Source of the DNA: Lachnospiraceae bacterium
GTDB taxonomy: Bacteria > Bacillota > Clostridia > Lachnospirales > Lachnospiraceae
Reading direction: 5' to 3'
Assembly: GCA_017411305.1 (NCBI GenBank)
Contig: JAFQQI010000048.1
Coordinates: forward strand, 1-64,000
DNA length: 64,000 nt
Numbering within the stretch: position 1 is the first letter of the stretch; each line of letters begins with the position of its first letter. Below are positions 1-8,081 of this stretch, one piece after another. Below the pieces are notes generated by a model. It was not told the DNA's origin, ran no database searches, and saw only the letters and a program-made list of their open reading frames with translations. Both the position numbers and the translations under genes were made by a program.

Positions 1-33
<33 letters not shown>

Positions 34-105
34 TCATGCTCGTGGCACAAAAATTATTTTAAGATAATGAGTTTGCTTTGTCAAGTATTTTTCGAAGATA
101 TTTCC

Positions 106-134
106 TTGCTTTTTTAGGGATGTTTTTTTATACT
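106..134 (+). promoter_or_regulatory. Sigma-A-type promoter of the lipoprotein gene
   Basis: TTGCTT at 106-111 and TATACT at 129-134 are separated by 17 bases. The start codon of the next gene lies about 40 bases downstream. Confidence 0.5.
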
Positions 135-175
135 ATTAAGTAACGTTCCAATTTGAATGAGGTAGGTTACTTATT

Positions 176-970
176 ATGAAAATAAAAAAAAGAATATTAT
201 CTCTTATAATGATATGCATACTTTGCTTTTCTGTTACCGCATGCGGACCTTCTGAAGAGAAAGTGCTTCAGGCACAGCAGAAGTATACGGAACTGATAGA
301 GAAACATAATCGGGTAGTAGAAGCACATAATCAGATTAGTGACAATGCGTATGATGAGCAGCTTCTTGCACTGAGAGAAAAAATTACGGAAGTGGAAGCA
401 TACAATCTGAACGATATGGAGGACGAGGAAATCGATTTACTCATTCAGATTATGGACTCTTTGATTGGGACCTACGATGAATTTCATGTGGCACTTACCC
501 AGGTAAAGGAGCAGGAGGATGCAGCAATTATTGTAACGATTCCGGTTACGGTAGTAAATAATACCGGCAAAGCAATTTCCGCGTTGAAATTGTATGAGCA
601 GGGAAATCAAGAGTTGCAGGTGAACGTACTTCAGAATTTGACTCCCTTGGAAGACGGACAAACTATGACCGGATTGATGATTCAGAGAGATGCAGAAAAC
701 ACTGCATGGGTGCTTACCGTAGAAAGTGGTTCAGGGTCTGAGGATGTAAAAAGCGACGATTCCAAAAAGGATGATAAAGAAAAAGACGAAAAGAGCGGCA
801 ATGCAGAGTTAATTCTCCCGGTAGAAGAATATACGGAAGAGGGTATAGAGCTGATACTTGTATATGATGAAGAATCGGAAGCCATTGTTCTTGCCGGGCC
901 GGAAGAAGTCTCTGAAGAAGAGGCAGAAGATGTAGCAGAGGAGTCTGTCGCTGAAGAATCGGCCAACTAA
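176..970 (+). CDS. Predicted lipoprotein with acidic C-terminus, function unknown
   Basis: The 264-residue product has a lysine-rich N-terminus, a hydrophobic segment and a lipobox ending VTAC with Cys23 as the likely lipidated residue, so it should be anchored to the outer face of the membrane. Residues about 26-115 are charged and helical in appearance. A more apolar stretch around 118-185 (IIVTIPVTVVNNTGKAIS) could be a small beta-domain. The tail from about 190 is rich in Glu, Asp, Lys and Ser and probably disordered. A GAGGTAGG ribosome site precedes the ATG by about 10 bases. I do not recognise the family. The gene is followed after 30 bases by an AraC-type regulator, which may be co-transcribed. 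Confidence 0.75.
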   Translation: MKIKKRILSLIMICILCFSVTACGPSEEKVLQAQQKYTELIEKHNRVVEAHNQISDNAYDEQLLALREKITEVEAYNLNDMEDEEIDLLIQIMDSLIGTYDEFHVALTQVKEQEDAAIIVTIPVTVVNNTGKAISALKLYEQGNQELQVNVLQNLTPLEDGQTMTGLMIQRDAENTAWVLTVESGSGSEDVKSDDSKKDDKEKDEKSGNAELILPVEEYTEEGIELILVYDEESEAIVLAGPEEVSEEEAEDVAEESVAEESAN

Positions 971-1000
971 GAGGTATAGGAACAGTAAGCAGGTGAAACT

Positions 1001-1903
1001 ATGGAGAAAGCGTACAAATTAGAATTTGCCAAAGGAAAAGACGGCAGTTTATTTGTAAACTGCTGCGGTTTGTCGCGCACGGAACCTCTTCACAGCTTTG
1101 GACCTGCCATTAAGCCTCATTATTTGATTCATTTTGTATTAAGCGGAAAAGGAAAATTTTCTATCGGCGGGAAAGAATATCCACTTGAACAGGGATACGG
1201 ATTTTTGATACCTCCGGAGGAATTGGCATTTTACCAGTCGGACGAAGAAGACCCATGGACCTACGTCTGGGTAGGATTCGGCGGAAGTTTGGCACCGGAT
1301 TTGGTGAAATCTATGGGCTTTTCCTTAAGCAATCCGATTTTTAAATCTGAGAAGGAAAAAGAGCTTTATCAGGTTGTGAAGGATATGATGGAGCACAATA
1401 CCTTCGGCGTAGCAAATGACCTTCGCAGGAACGGGCAGCTACAGATGTTTTTGTCCCTAATTGCAGAGGGAGCTACCATAGAAGAGAAGGGTGAGAGCAG
1501 CCGGGCAGATAATTATGTACGACGTGCGGTAGAGTTTATACAGGGTAATTATTGTAACCCCATTAAAATTACGGATGTAGCGGATTATGTGTGTATCAAC
1601 AGAAGTTATTTATACACCTTGTTCCATGAAGCAATGGGAATGTCGCCCCAGCAGTTTTTAACCACATTTCGTATCACCAAGGCTACGGAGCTTTTGCAAC
1701 TGACGTCGCTGCCGATAGAAAGTATTGCACTTTCCTGCGGATATACAGATCCTCTTGTTTTTACCAAATCATTCAAGCAGATGAAAAAAATGTCTCCTTC
1801 CGCCTACCGCAAAGAGATGCAGAAAGGGGAAACCCGAAAGAATAAAGAGTATTTAAAGCAGGTTGAGGATTTCATCAATCAGATTAATCAGATAAACAGT
1901 TAA
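1001..1903 (+). CDS. AraC-family transcriptional regulator
   Basis: The 300-residue protein has a cupin-like sugar-sensing N-terminal half (about 1-150, with SIGGKEYPLEQGYGFLIPP) and a C-terminal pair of AraC helix-turn-helices (about 170-280). The DNA-binding part shows the usual ITDVADYVCINRSYLYTLF first helix pair and the SIALSCGYTDPLVFTKSF signature. It ends just before a strong terminator and lies upstream of galK-galT on the same strand, so control of galactose use is plausible but not shown. The start is the first ATG, with AGGTGA five bases upstream. The inducer cannot be read from the sequence. Confidence 0.88.
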   Translation: MEKAYKLEFAKGKDGSLFVNCCGLSRTEPLHSFGPAIKPHYLIHFVLSGKGKFSIGGKEYPLEQGYGFLIPPEELAFYQSDEEDPWTYVWVGFGGSLAPDLVKSMGFSLSNPIFKSEKEKELYQVVKDMMEHNTFGVANDLRRNGQLQMFLSLIAEGATIEEKGESSRADNYVRRAVEFIQGNYCNPIKITDVADYVCINRSYLYTLFHEAMGMSPQQFLTTFRITKATELLQLTSLPIESIALSCGYTDPLVFTKSFKQMKKMSPSAYRKEMQKGETRKNKEYLKQVEDFINQINQINS

Positions 1904-1909
1904 CATTTT

Positions 1910-1945
1910 GACAGGTTTGCACAACAAACCTGTCTGTTTTTTTTT
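1910..1945 (+). terminator. Rho-independent terminator after the AraC gene
   Basis: A perfect 10-bp stem (GACAGGTTTG / CAAACCTGTC, 1910-1919 and 1925-1934) with a 5-nt loop is followed by TG and a run of T. It separates the AraC gene from galK, so galK must have its own promoter in the following 40 bases or be expressed by read-through. Confidence 0.85.
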
Positions 1946-2000
1946 AGGACGATATCATACCATAAGAGTAATAAAGGTATTTTATTTCGGAGGGAAAACA

Positions 2001-3164
2001 ATGAAAGAAATCATTTTAAAGAAATTTGAAGAAGTATTTGGTGACACAGAAGGTGTTAAGGTATTTTTTGCACCGGGCAGAGTAAATTTAATCGGAGAAC
2101 ATACTGACTATAATGCAGGTCATGTATTTCCCTGTGCACTGACAATTGGTACTTATGCGGTAGCAAGAAAAAGAGAGGATAAGAAGCTTCGTTTTTATTC
2201 CATGAATTTTGAGCAGCTTGGTGTGATGGAATCAAGTATTGAAGGATTAAAGCCTGAGAAGGAAGCTGATTGGACCAACTATCCTAAGGGAGTGATGTGG
2301 GCATTTGGTGAGAGAGGATTTGAAATTCCCTGTGGTATGGACATCTTATTAAACGGTAATATTCCCAACGGTTCCGGACTTTCTTCTTCTGCATCCGTGG
2401 AAGTACTGACAGGCGCAATTTTGCGTGATTTCTTCGGATTCGAAGTAAGCAATCAGGATTTGGCTTTAATCGGACAATTTTCCGAAAATAAATTCAATGG
2501 TGTAAACTGTGGTATTATGGATCAGTTTGCCATTGCCATGGGCAAAAAAGATCATGCGATTTTCTTGGATACTGCTGACTTATCCTATACTTATGCTCCT
2601 GTGAAATTAGAGGGAGCTAAGATTGTAATTGCATGCAGTAACAAGAAGCGCGGACTGGGTGATTCCAAATACAATGAGAGAAGAAGCGAATGTGAAACTG
2701 CTCTTGCAGAGTTACAGACCGTGATTGATATTGAAGGTCTCGGCAATCTGACAGAGGAGCAGTTTGAAACCTATAAGTCAGCGATTAAGGATGAAGTAAG
2801 AGTAAAGCGTGCAAAGCATGCGGTTTATGAGAATCAGAGAACATTAAAAGCAGTAGCAGCTCTTGAAGCAAACGACATTGCACAGTTCGGACAGCTGATG
2901 AATGCTTCCCATGTTTCCCTTCGTGATGATTATGAAGTAACAGGAATTGAGTTGGATACTTTGGTGGAAGAAGCATGGAAGGTAGATGGTGTTATCGGTT
3001 CCCGTATGACAGGTGCAGGCTTCGGTGGCTGTACGGTAAGTATTGTAAAGGATGAGGCAATTGAAACCTTCAAGAAGCAGGTAGGTGAAGCTTATCTTGC
3101 TAAAATCGGTTATGCGGCAGACTTCTATGTAGTGGAAGTAGGCGACGGCCCTATGGTGCTGTAG
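2001..3164 (+). CDS. galK: Galactokinase
   Basis: This 387-residue GHMP-family kinase phosphorylates galactose to galactose-1-phosphate with ATP in the cytoplasm, the first step of the Leloir pathway. The galactokinase signature starts at residue 26 (GRVNLIGEHTDYNAGH), the GHMP ATP-binding loop lies near residue 123 (NGSGLSSSASVE), and a C-terminal GHMP motif reads GSRMTGAGFGGCTV. An open frame extends upstream to 1908, but ATG 2001 has a GGAGGG site seven bases before it and matches the family N-terminus. galT follows after about 45 bases, so the two form an operon. Galactose released by the alpha-galactosidase and beta-galactosidase elsewhere in the window would feed it. Confidence 0.96.
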   Translation: MKEIILKKFEEVFGDTEGVKVFFAPGRVNLIGEHTDYNAGHVFPCALTIGTYAVARKREDKKLRFYSMNFEQLGVMESSIEGLKPEKEADWTNYPKGVMWAFGERGFEIPCGMDILLNGNIPNGSGLSSSASVEVLTGAILRDFFGFEVSNQDLALIGQFSENKFNGVNCGIMDQFAIAMGKKDHAIFLDTADLSYTYAPVKLEGAKIVIACSNKKRGLGDSKYNERRSECETALAELQTVIDIEGLGNLTEEQFETYKSAIKDEVRVKRAKHAVYENQRTLKAVAALEANDIAQFGQLMNASHVSLRDDYEVTGIELDTLVEEAWKVDGVIGSRMTGAGFGGCTVSIVKDEAIETFKKQVGEAYLAKIGYAADFYVVEVGDGPMVL

Positions 3165-3213
3165 AGAGTGAAGAGATTGCAAAGATGATTCAGACGATAG
3201 AGAGGTTATGGCG

Positions 3214-4728
3214 ATGATACAGGTTGCTATCAGAAAATTAATTGCTTACGGAATTAAGACAGGTCTTGTTCCGGAAGAAGATAAAATATATACCACCAAC
3301 AGATTGCTGGAGCTATTTGGTTTGGAAGAATTGGTGGAGCCTGATGAAAAGGCTTTGGCAGAGGTAGAAAATACGAAGCCGGAGGAACTTGAGTCCATTC
3401 TTGCAACGATGCTGGATTATGCGTATGAAGCAGGTCTGATGGAGGATAATGGTGTGGTATACCGTGATTTGTTTGACACCAAGATTATGAGTGTACTGAT
3501 GCCCCGTCCCAGTGAAGTAATCGGCAAATTTAATGAACTGTATGAAAAGAGCCCTAAGGAAGCTACCGACTATTATTATAAGTTAAGCTGTGATTCTGAT
3601 TATATCCGCAGATACCGCATCAAAAAGGACATGAAGTGGCTTGCGCCCACACAGTATGGTGACCTTGATATCACCATCAACCTTTCCAAGCCGGAAAAGG
3701 ATCCGAAAGCGATAGCGGCAGCTAAAAATGCCAAGCAGTCCGGTTATCCCAAGTGTTTGCTCTGCATGGAGAATGAAGGCTATGCGGGAAGAGTGAATCA
3801 TCCTGCAAGACAGAATCACCGTATCATTCCTGTGACTATTCAGGGAGATAAATGGGGCTTCCAGTATTCTCCTTATGTATACTATAATGAACATTGTATT
3901 GTGTTTAACGGGCAGCACATTCCGATGAAGATTGAACATAATACCTTTTGCAAGCTGTTTGATTTTGTAAAGCAGTTTCCTCATTACTTCGTGGGCTCCA
4001 ATGCGGATTTGCCTATCGTGGGCGGTTCTATTTTGAGCCATGACCATTTCCAGGGCGGTAACTATGAATTTGCCATGGCGAAGGCACCTGTAGAAAAAAG
4101 CTTTGCGGTAGACGGCTTTGCAGATGTGGAAGCAGGTATTGTAAAGTGGCCTATGTCCGTGATTCGTTTAAGCGGCACAGATACAGACAGCATCATTGCA
4201 CTTGCGGACGTAATTTTGGAAAAATGGAGAGGCTATACAGACGAACCGGCATTTATTTTTGCCCAGATGGATGGGGAACCTCACAATACCATTACACCTA
4301 TAGCCCGTAAGCGCGGTGATAAGTATGAGCTGGATTTGGTACTGCGTAACAACATTACCACGAAGGAACATCCTTTGGGAGTTTATCATCCTCATGCTAA
4401 TCTGCATCATATCAAAAAGGAAAACATCGGTCTGATAGAGGTTATGGGACTTGCTGTTCTCCCTGCCAGATTAAAAGGTGAAATGGAGCAGTTGAAAGAA
4501 GCTATCCTTGCAGGAGCGGACCTGCGTAAGGATGAAGTGCTTGAGAAGCATGCGGATTGGGTTGATGAGTTTAAGCTAAAATATGACGTGATTAACGATT
4601 CCAATATTGATGAGATTGTGGAGAAGGAAATTGGTCTGGTATTTATGCAGGTGCTGGAGGATGCCGGAGTATATAAGAGAACGGCACAAGGTATGGAGGC
4701 ATTTGAGAGATTTATTAAGAGTATTTAA
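3214..4728 (+). CDS. galT: UDP-glucose--hexose-1-phosphate uridylyltransferase (Firmicutes type)
   Basis: The roughly 504-residue protein belongs to the long Firmicutes GalT class (about 500 residues, versus about 350 for the E. coli type). It exchanges galactose-1-phosphate with UDP-glucose to give UDP-galactose and glucose-1-phosphate. The active-site histidine region is visible as LSHDHFQGGNYEF near residue 275, and a Cys pair (CLLC) lies near residue 185. Two in-frame ATGs compete, at 3208 and 3214. The AGAGG site at 3201-3205 is only two bases from the first and eight from the second, so I prefer 3214. It is co-transcribed with galK. Confidence 0.94.
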   Translation: MIQVAIRKLIAYGIKTGLVPEEDKIYTTNRLLELFGLEELVEPDEKALAEVENTKPEELESILATMLDYAYEAGLMEDNGVVYRDLFDTKIMSVLMPRPSEVIGKFNELYEKSPKEATDYYYKLSCDSDYIRRYRIKKDMKWLAPTQYGDLDITINLSKPEKDPKAIAAAKNAKQSGYPKCLLCMENEGYAGRVNHPARQNHRIIPVTIQGDKWGFQYSPYVYYNEHCIVFNGQHIPMKIEHNTFCKLFDFVKQFPHYFVGSNADLPIVGGSILSHDHFQGGNYEFAMAKAPVEKSFAVDGFADVEAGIVKWPMSVIRLSGTDTDSIIALADVILEKWRGYTDEPAFIFAQMDGEPHNTITPIARKRGDKYELDLVLRNNITTKEHPLGVYHPHANLHHIKKENIGLIEVMGLAVLPARLKGEMEQLKEAILAGADLRKDEVLEKHADWVDEFKLKYDVINDSNIDEIVEKEIGLVFMQVLEDAGVYKRTAQGMEAFERFIKSI

Positions 4729-4746
4729 TAATATAGGAAAGATTCA

Positions 4747-4775
4747 AGAAGCAGAGGCGTAGTTCCTCTGCTTCT
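4747..4775. other. Hairpin after galT without a U-tract
   Basis: An 11-bp perfect stem (AGAAGCAGAGG / CCTCTGCTTCT) with a 7-nt loop sits just after galT. No T-run follows on the + strand, so it may protect the mRNA 3' end or act as a weak terminator. Confidence 0.5.
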
Positions 4776-4853
4776 CCCGTCTATGGAAAATTTGGATTCG
4801 GGCATTACCCGGGCCTTAATAGAAAATTGCCTTATAGAACACTAGCTAATTGT

Positions 4854-4882
4854 TTTACAGATACTATTTTCGAGACTATAAC
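4854..4882 (+). promoter_or_regulatory. Promoter of the XRE regulator gene
   Basis: TTTACA (4854-4859) and TATAAC (4877-4882) are separated by 17 bases, and the start codon is 33 bases further on. Confidence 0.5.
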
Positions 4883-4915
4883 TTATATATACGATAAAGT
4901 AAAGGAGTGTTTGTG

Positions 4916-5335
4916 ATGAATGGTACTGGAGATATTATTTGTAAAATGCGTCAAAATAAAAATATGACACAAGAAGAATTTGCCTCCCGCTTAGGTGTAA
5001 CGCCACAAGCGGTAAGCCGATGGGAAAGAGGAAATAGTCTTCCAGACATTTCGTTAATTGAGGGAATCTGTAAGATTATTAACAAGCAATGTGTAAAGCT
5101 GTTAATAGCTTGTTTGAAGGAGGATTATCCGGGTGTGGTGGAAGGACTTGTGCCGGAGAAGATTAGTTATTTACAAGTGAAAAAGAAATTGCAGGAAGTG
5201 TTACAGAAAACGGGGAATATCAGAGACTTAATACATATTTTGTCATATTTTAAAAATCGTAGGATAAAAAGAAAGTTTGGCTTAAAAACATATTTAATTT
5301 CAAAAATTTGGCAAAATGGTTTACAATTAAACTAA
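4916..5335 (+). CDS. XRE-family helix-turn-helix protein
   Basis: The protein of about 139 residues begins with a Cro/CI-type helix-turn-helix (residues about 5-60: MTQEEFASRLGVTPQAVSRWERG). The remaining 80 residues are basic, have no domain I recognise, and end abruptly, so the C-terminal part may be a degraded sensory domain. The upstream GTG codons lie on or next to the ribosome site AAAGGAG (4901-4907), which favours ATG 4916. It opens an AT-rich accessory island that continues with an AbiEi-like antitoxin and a KilA-N protein. Confidence 0.8.
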   Translation: MNGTGDIICKMRQNKNMTQEEFASRLGVTPQAVSRWERGNSLPDISLIEGICKIINKQCVKLLIACLKEDYPGVVEGLVPEKISYLQVKKKLQEVLQKTGNIRDLIHILSYFKNRRIKRKFGLKTYLISKIWQNGLQLN

Positions 5336-5353
5336 AATGATAGATAAATAAAC

Positions 5354-5382
5354 TTGACGGATTTATGATGCGGATGTATATT
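5354..5382 (+). promoter_or_regulatory. Promoter of the AbiEi/KilA-N pair
   Basis: TTGACG (5354-5359), a 17-base spacer and TATATT (5377-5382) lie 67 bases before the antitoxin start. Short related segments (AAACTAAAATGA upstream, CAACCTAAAATGA downstream) flank it and could be operator half-sites for autoregulation. Confidence 0.55.
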
Positions 5383-5448
5383 TAGTTTAAAAGATAAGCA
5401 AAATAGTTTCAAAACAACCTAAAATGAAAAAGTGAAGGTGAATAAAAT

Positions 5449-6207
5449 ATGAATTTATATTTTGAATTGTTAAAGAAACCTATATTTTGTATGGAAGATG
5501 TAAATGTATTTTATAACAATATAGAGAGTGCACGCTCTGCAGTTAAACGATTAATGAAGGAAAAAATGGTGGCTAAAATTCGAAATAATATGTATACCTG
5601 TATTAGTGGGGAAACGGGAGCGCCTGTAGCGAATCGTTTTCAGATTGCCAGTCATATAACCCCTAGTTCTTATGTATCGCACCATACGGCTATAGAATAT
5701 TATGGGATTACAGAACAAGTTTTTTATGATGTCTATGTTTCTTCCGAAACAAGTTTTCGAGATTTCTCATTTGATGGATATACCTATCGTTATGTGGCGT
5801 CTAAAAGCTTAGTAGGTGTAGAGAAGCCGGCCTCTAGTAGCGGAATTGCTGTAACAAACATAGAGCGAACAATCATTGATTGTATTAAGGATATGGATAA
5901 AATAGCCGGAATGGAAGAAGTTGTGCAAAATATAGAGAGTATGGGACAGATGCAGGAAAAGAGAATCTTGAAGTATTTGGAGCTTTTTCAGAATCAGTTT
6001 TTGTATCAAAAGATGGGATATCTATTATCCGAACGCCAAGAGCAGATAGGATTGTCAGATACATTTTTTGATAACTGTAAAGTGAAGATAGGAAAGAGCA
6101 AACGCTATCTGACGCGTGACCAAAAGGGCGGTCGATATGATGATGAGTGGAAACTGATAGTGCCGGAAGGCTTATGTGATTTGAAGAACGGAGAGATGGT
6201 TTTATGA
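5449..6207 (+). CDS. abiEi: AbiEi-type antitoxin / predicted transcriptional regulator
   Basis: The 252-residue protein has the layout of type IV AbiE antitoxins (COG5340-like). It has an N-terminal winged-helix region (about 1-60, ARSAVKRLMKEKMVAKIRNNMY), then the family's characteristic SYVSHHTAIEYYGI segment near residue 77, a central beta-rich part and a C-terminus ending in a DDEWKLIVPE-like motif. Such proteins normally repress their own promoter and neutralise the nucleotidyltransferase AbiEii encoded next door. Here the next gene, overlapping by 4 bp (ATGA), encodes a KilA-N protein and no AbiEii is present. The gene is AT-rich relative to its surroundings, consistent with horizontal acquisition. 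Confidence 0.8.
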   Translation: MNLYFELLKKPIFCMEDVNVFYNNIESARSAVKRLMKEKMVAKIRNNMYTCISGETGAPVANRFQIASHITPSSYVSHHTAIEYYGITEQVFYDVYVSSETSFRDFSFDGYTYRYVASKSLVGVEKPASSSGIAVTNIERTIIDCIKDMDKIAGMEEVVQNIESMGQMQEKRILKYLELFQNQFLYQKMGYLLSERQEQIGLSDTFFDNCKVKIGKSKRYLTRDQKGGRYDDEWKLIVPEGLCDLKNGEMVL

Positions 6208-7067
6208 AAAATATGAAAATTGACGCTAATGGAACAGAAATTAGAGTAATGGGTGATGTTGTAAATGAAGATGCATACATTTCACTAACAGACATTGCAA
6301 AATTTAAAAATCCGGACAATGCATTTATTGTAGTTGCAAACTGGATGCGTAATTATTCAACGATTTCATTTTTGGGGTTGTGGGAGCAAATTCATAACCC
6401 CAATTTTAAACCTATCGAATTCGATAGGTTTAAAACCAAAGCCGGTGATAATGCATTTACATTGACACCGCAACAGTGGATAAATGCAACAGATGCAATT
6501 GGGGTTATTTCTAAATCTGGACGTTATGGTGGGACCTATGCTCATTCAGATATTGCATTTGAGTTTGCGTCATGGATTTCACCAGAGTTTAAACTGTATA
6601 TCATCAAAGATTATCAGAGATTAAAGAAAGATGAAGCGGAACGTCTTGCAATTGGATGGGATGTAAAAAGAGAATTGTCCAAAATTAACTATCGCATTCA
6701 TACGGATGCGGTAAAGGAATTCTTAATAGCTCCAACATTATCCTCGCAAGAAATGACTTATACATATGCTTCAGAAGCAGATATTCTTAATGTGGCATTA
6801 TTTGGAAAGACAGCTGCACAGTGGAGAAGTGAACAAGGGATTAATGGGAGGTATCCCAATATTCGCGATTTTGCTTCTGCGGAGGAATTGGTTGTGCTTA
6901 TAAATCTTGAAGATACGAATGCTGACTTGATAAGGCAGGAAGTGCCTAAAATGGAGAGACTTAAACTATTAAGAGAAAAAGCATATCGTCAGCTTGAAAT
7001 TCTTAAGAAAAATCAAGAAACGATAAAAGCATTAAAGCAAAATCTTATAGAAGATACAAGCAACTAG
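6204..7067 (+). CDS. KilA-N domain protein translationally coupled to AbiEi
   Basis: The 287-residue protein carries a KilA-N DNA-binding domain at about residues 10-150. It shows YISLTDIAKFKN, the WMRNYSTISFLGLWE segment and the conserved SGRYGGTYAHSDIAFEFASW and ISPEFKLYIIKDYQRL motifs typical of phage and chromosomal KilA-N proteins. The C-terminal half (about 150-287) is a conserved helical extension ending in a likely coiled coil (LREKAYRQLEILKKNQETIK). The start overlaps the antitoxin stop by 4 bp, which implies coupled translation and a functional partnership. Its activity is unknown. A perfect 32-bp palindrome lies inside the coding region. Confidence 0.85.
   Translation: MKNMKIDANGTEIRVMGDVVNEDAYISLTDIAKFKNPDNAFIVVANWMRNYSTISFLGLWEQIHNPNFKPIEFDRFKTKAGDNAFTLTPQQWINATDAIGVISKSGRYGGTYAHSDIAFEFASWISPEFKLYIIKDYQRLKKDEAERLAIGWDVKRELSKINYRIHTDAVKEFLIAPTLSSQEMTYTYASEADILNVALFGKTAAQWRSEQGINGRYPNIRDFASAEELVVLINLEDTNADLIRQEVPKMERLKLLREKAYRQLEILKKNQETIKALKQNLIEDTSN
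6404..6435. repeat. Perfect 32-bp palindrome inside the KilA-N gene
   Basis: Bases 6404-6419 (TTTTAAACCTATCGAA) are the exact reverse complement of 6420-6435 with no spacer. It encodes the NFKPIEFDRFK stretch of the KilA-N domain. In DNA it could extrude as a cruciform or bind a dimeric protein, and in mRNA it would form a 16-bp hairpin. Confidence 0.9.
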
Positions 7068-7077
7068 CGCCAATGGA

Positions 7078-7116
7078 TGCACTAATAAGACTACAAACAG
7101 TTATCATATTGGTGCA
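7078..7116 (+). terminator. Possible terminator after the KilA-N gene
   Basis: A 10-bp stem with one G-T wobble (TGCACTAATA / TATTGGTGCA) encloses a 19-nt loop and is followed by TTGTTCTT. The long loop and weak U-tract make this tentative. Confidence 0.4.
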
Positions 7117-7241
7117 TTGTTCTTGTATGATTTGCTTATCCTGTAATAAAATGTATTCTTAAAAAACTATTGAAAAACATTTTAAATTAACTTACGCTTT
7201 ATTAAGGAGATCCTTTTCACTAAAATGAGGAGAGAGAAGCT

Positions 7242-8018
7242 ATGAAGTGTGAAGAATTGTTTTATGATATGATATTCAAGAGAAAATCCTTCCATTTATT
7301 CAGAAATATCGGAGAGGGAAGAATCAGTAAGGAAGAACTTCAGGATATTGAAGAAACATACAAAAAACTGACACCGTTATTTCTTGAAATCAGGACCGCC
7401 ATCAGAATTGTTCCGGCAAAGGAAACAACCTGCAAGCGGGGGCAGGAGTATTGCGTTTTGCTTTACAGCGAAAAGAAGGAGAACTATCTGCAAAATATCG
7501 GGTACTTGGGAGAACAGCTGGATTTATACCTGGTTTCCCGGGGAATCGGAACACTGTGGTTTGGGATTGGTAAAGTGGAGGAACCGTCTTGTGATGGGCT
7601 TGACTTTGTGATTATGATAGCCATAGCCAAAGTAGATGATGCTAAAAAATTCCGGAAAGATATGTTCAAAAGTAAAAGAAAGCCACTTGAAGAAATTTGG
7701 AACGGTGAATTTTTGACAGGCGTATCAGATGTTGTCAGGTTTGCGCCCAGTGCCTGCAATACCCAGCCATGGTTTGTGGAGAATAAGGAAGATGAACTGC
7801 TGATATATCGGTATAAGAAGCCGGGGAAGCGGGGCATTATGCCGGCGGCGCAGGTTTCTTATTATAACCGGATTGATGTGGGCATTTTCCTATGCTTTAT
7901 GGAGTTGTGCCTGAACCATGAGGGAATAGCCTATGAGAGAACACTGTATGTTGACTTGGGCGAGAATGCAGAGAAAACATTAACAGCAAAATATAAAATA
8001 AGAGAAAAAAGCCAATAA
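7242..8018 (+). CDS. Nitroreductase-family protein (TM1586-type)
   Basis: The 258-residue protein resembles the fused-repeat nitroreductases of the TM1586 type, which fold as an FMN-binding pseudo-dimer in one chain. The diagnostic segment RFAPSACNTQPWFVE lies near residue 165, followed by YYNRIDVGIFLCFMEL, which usually packs near the flavin. An N-terminal half with GYLGEQLDLYLVSRGIGTLW corresponds to the first repeat. The substrate is unknown; members are generic NAD(P)H-dependent flavin reductases. The ribosome site is GAGGAGAG. It precedes a radical SAM gene by 63 bases on the same strand, with no evident shared pathway. Confidence 0.82.
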   Translation: MKCEELFYDMIFKRKSFHLFRNIGEGRISKEELQDIEETYKKLTPLFLEIRTAIRIVPAKETTCKRGQEYCVLLYSEKKENYLQNIGYLGEQLDLYLVSRGIGTLWFGIGKVEEPSCDGLDFVIMIAIAKVDDAKKFRKDMFKSKRKPLEEIWNGEFLTGVSDVVRFAPSACNTQPWFVENKEDELLIYRYKKPGKRGIMPAAQVSYYNRIDVGIFLCFMELCLNHEGIAYERTLYVDLGENAEKTLTAKYKIREKSQ

Positions 8019-8081
8019 AATGCTGAGAACCCAAATATAGAAAGTATGAGGAAAGTACGAGAAAGGCTAAGAACCGTTACT

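Noticed and set aside
682-966. Reverse-strand open frame opposite the lipoprotein tail
   Set aside because: It is a Ser-rich mirror of the Glu/Asp-rich coding strand with no ribosome site.
1908-1936. TTGACA at 1908-1913 as a galK promoter
   Set aside because: It is part of a perfect terminator stem, and the base pattern 17 bases later (TGTCTG) is not a -10 element.
4747-4775. Full Rho-independent terminator after galT
   Set aside because: The stem is strong but no T-run follows, so I list it only as a hairpin.
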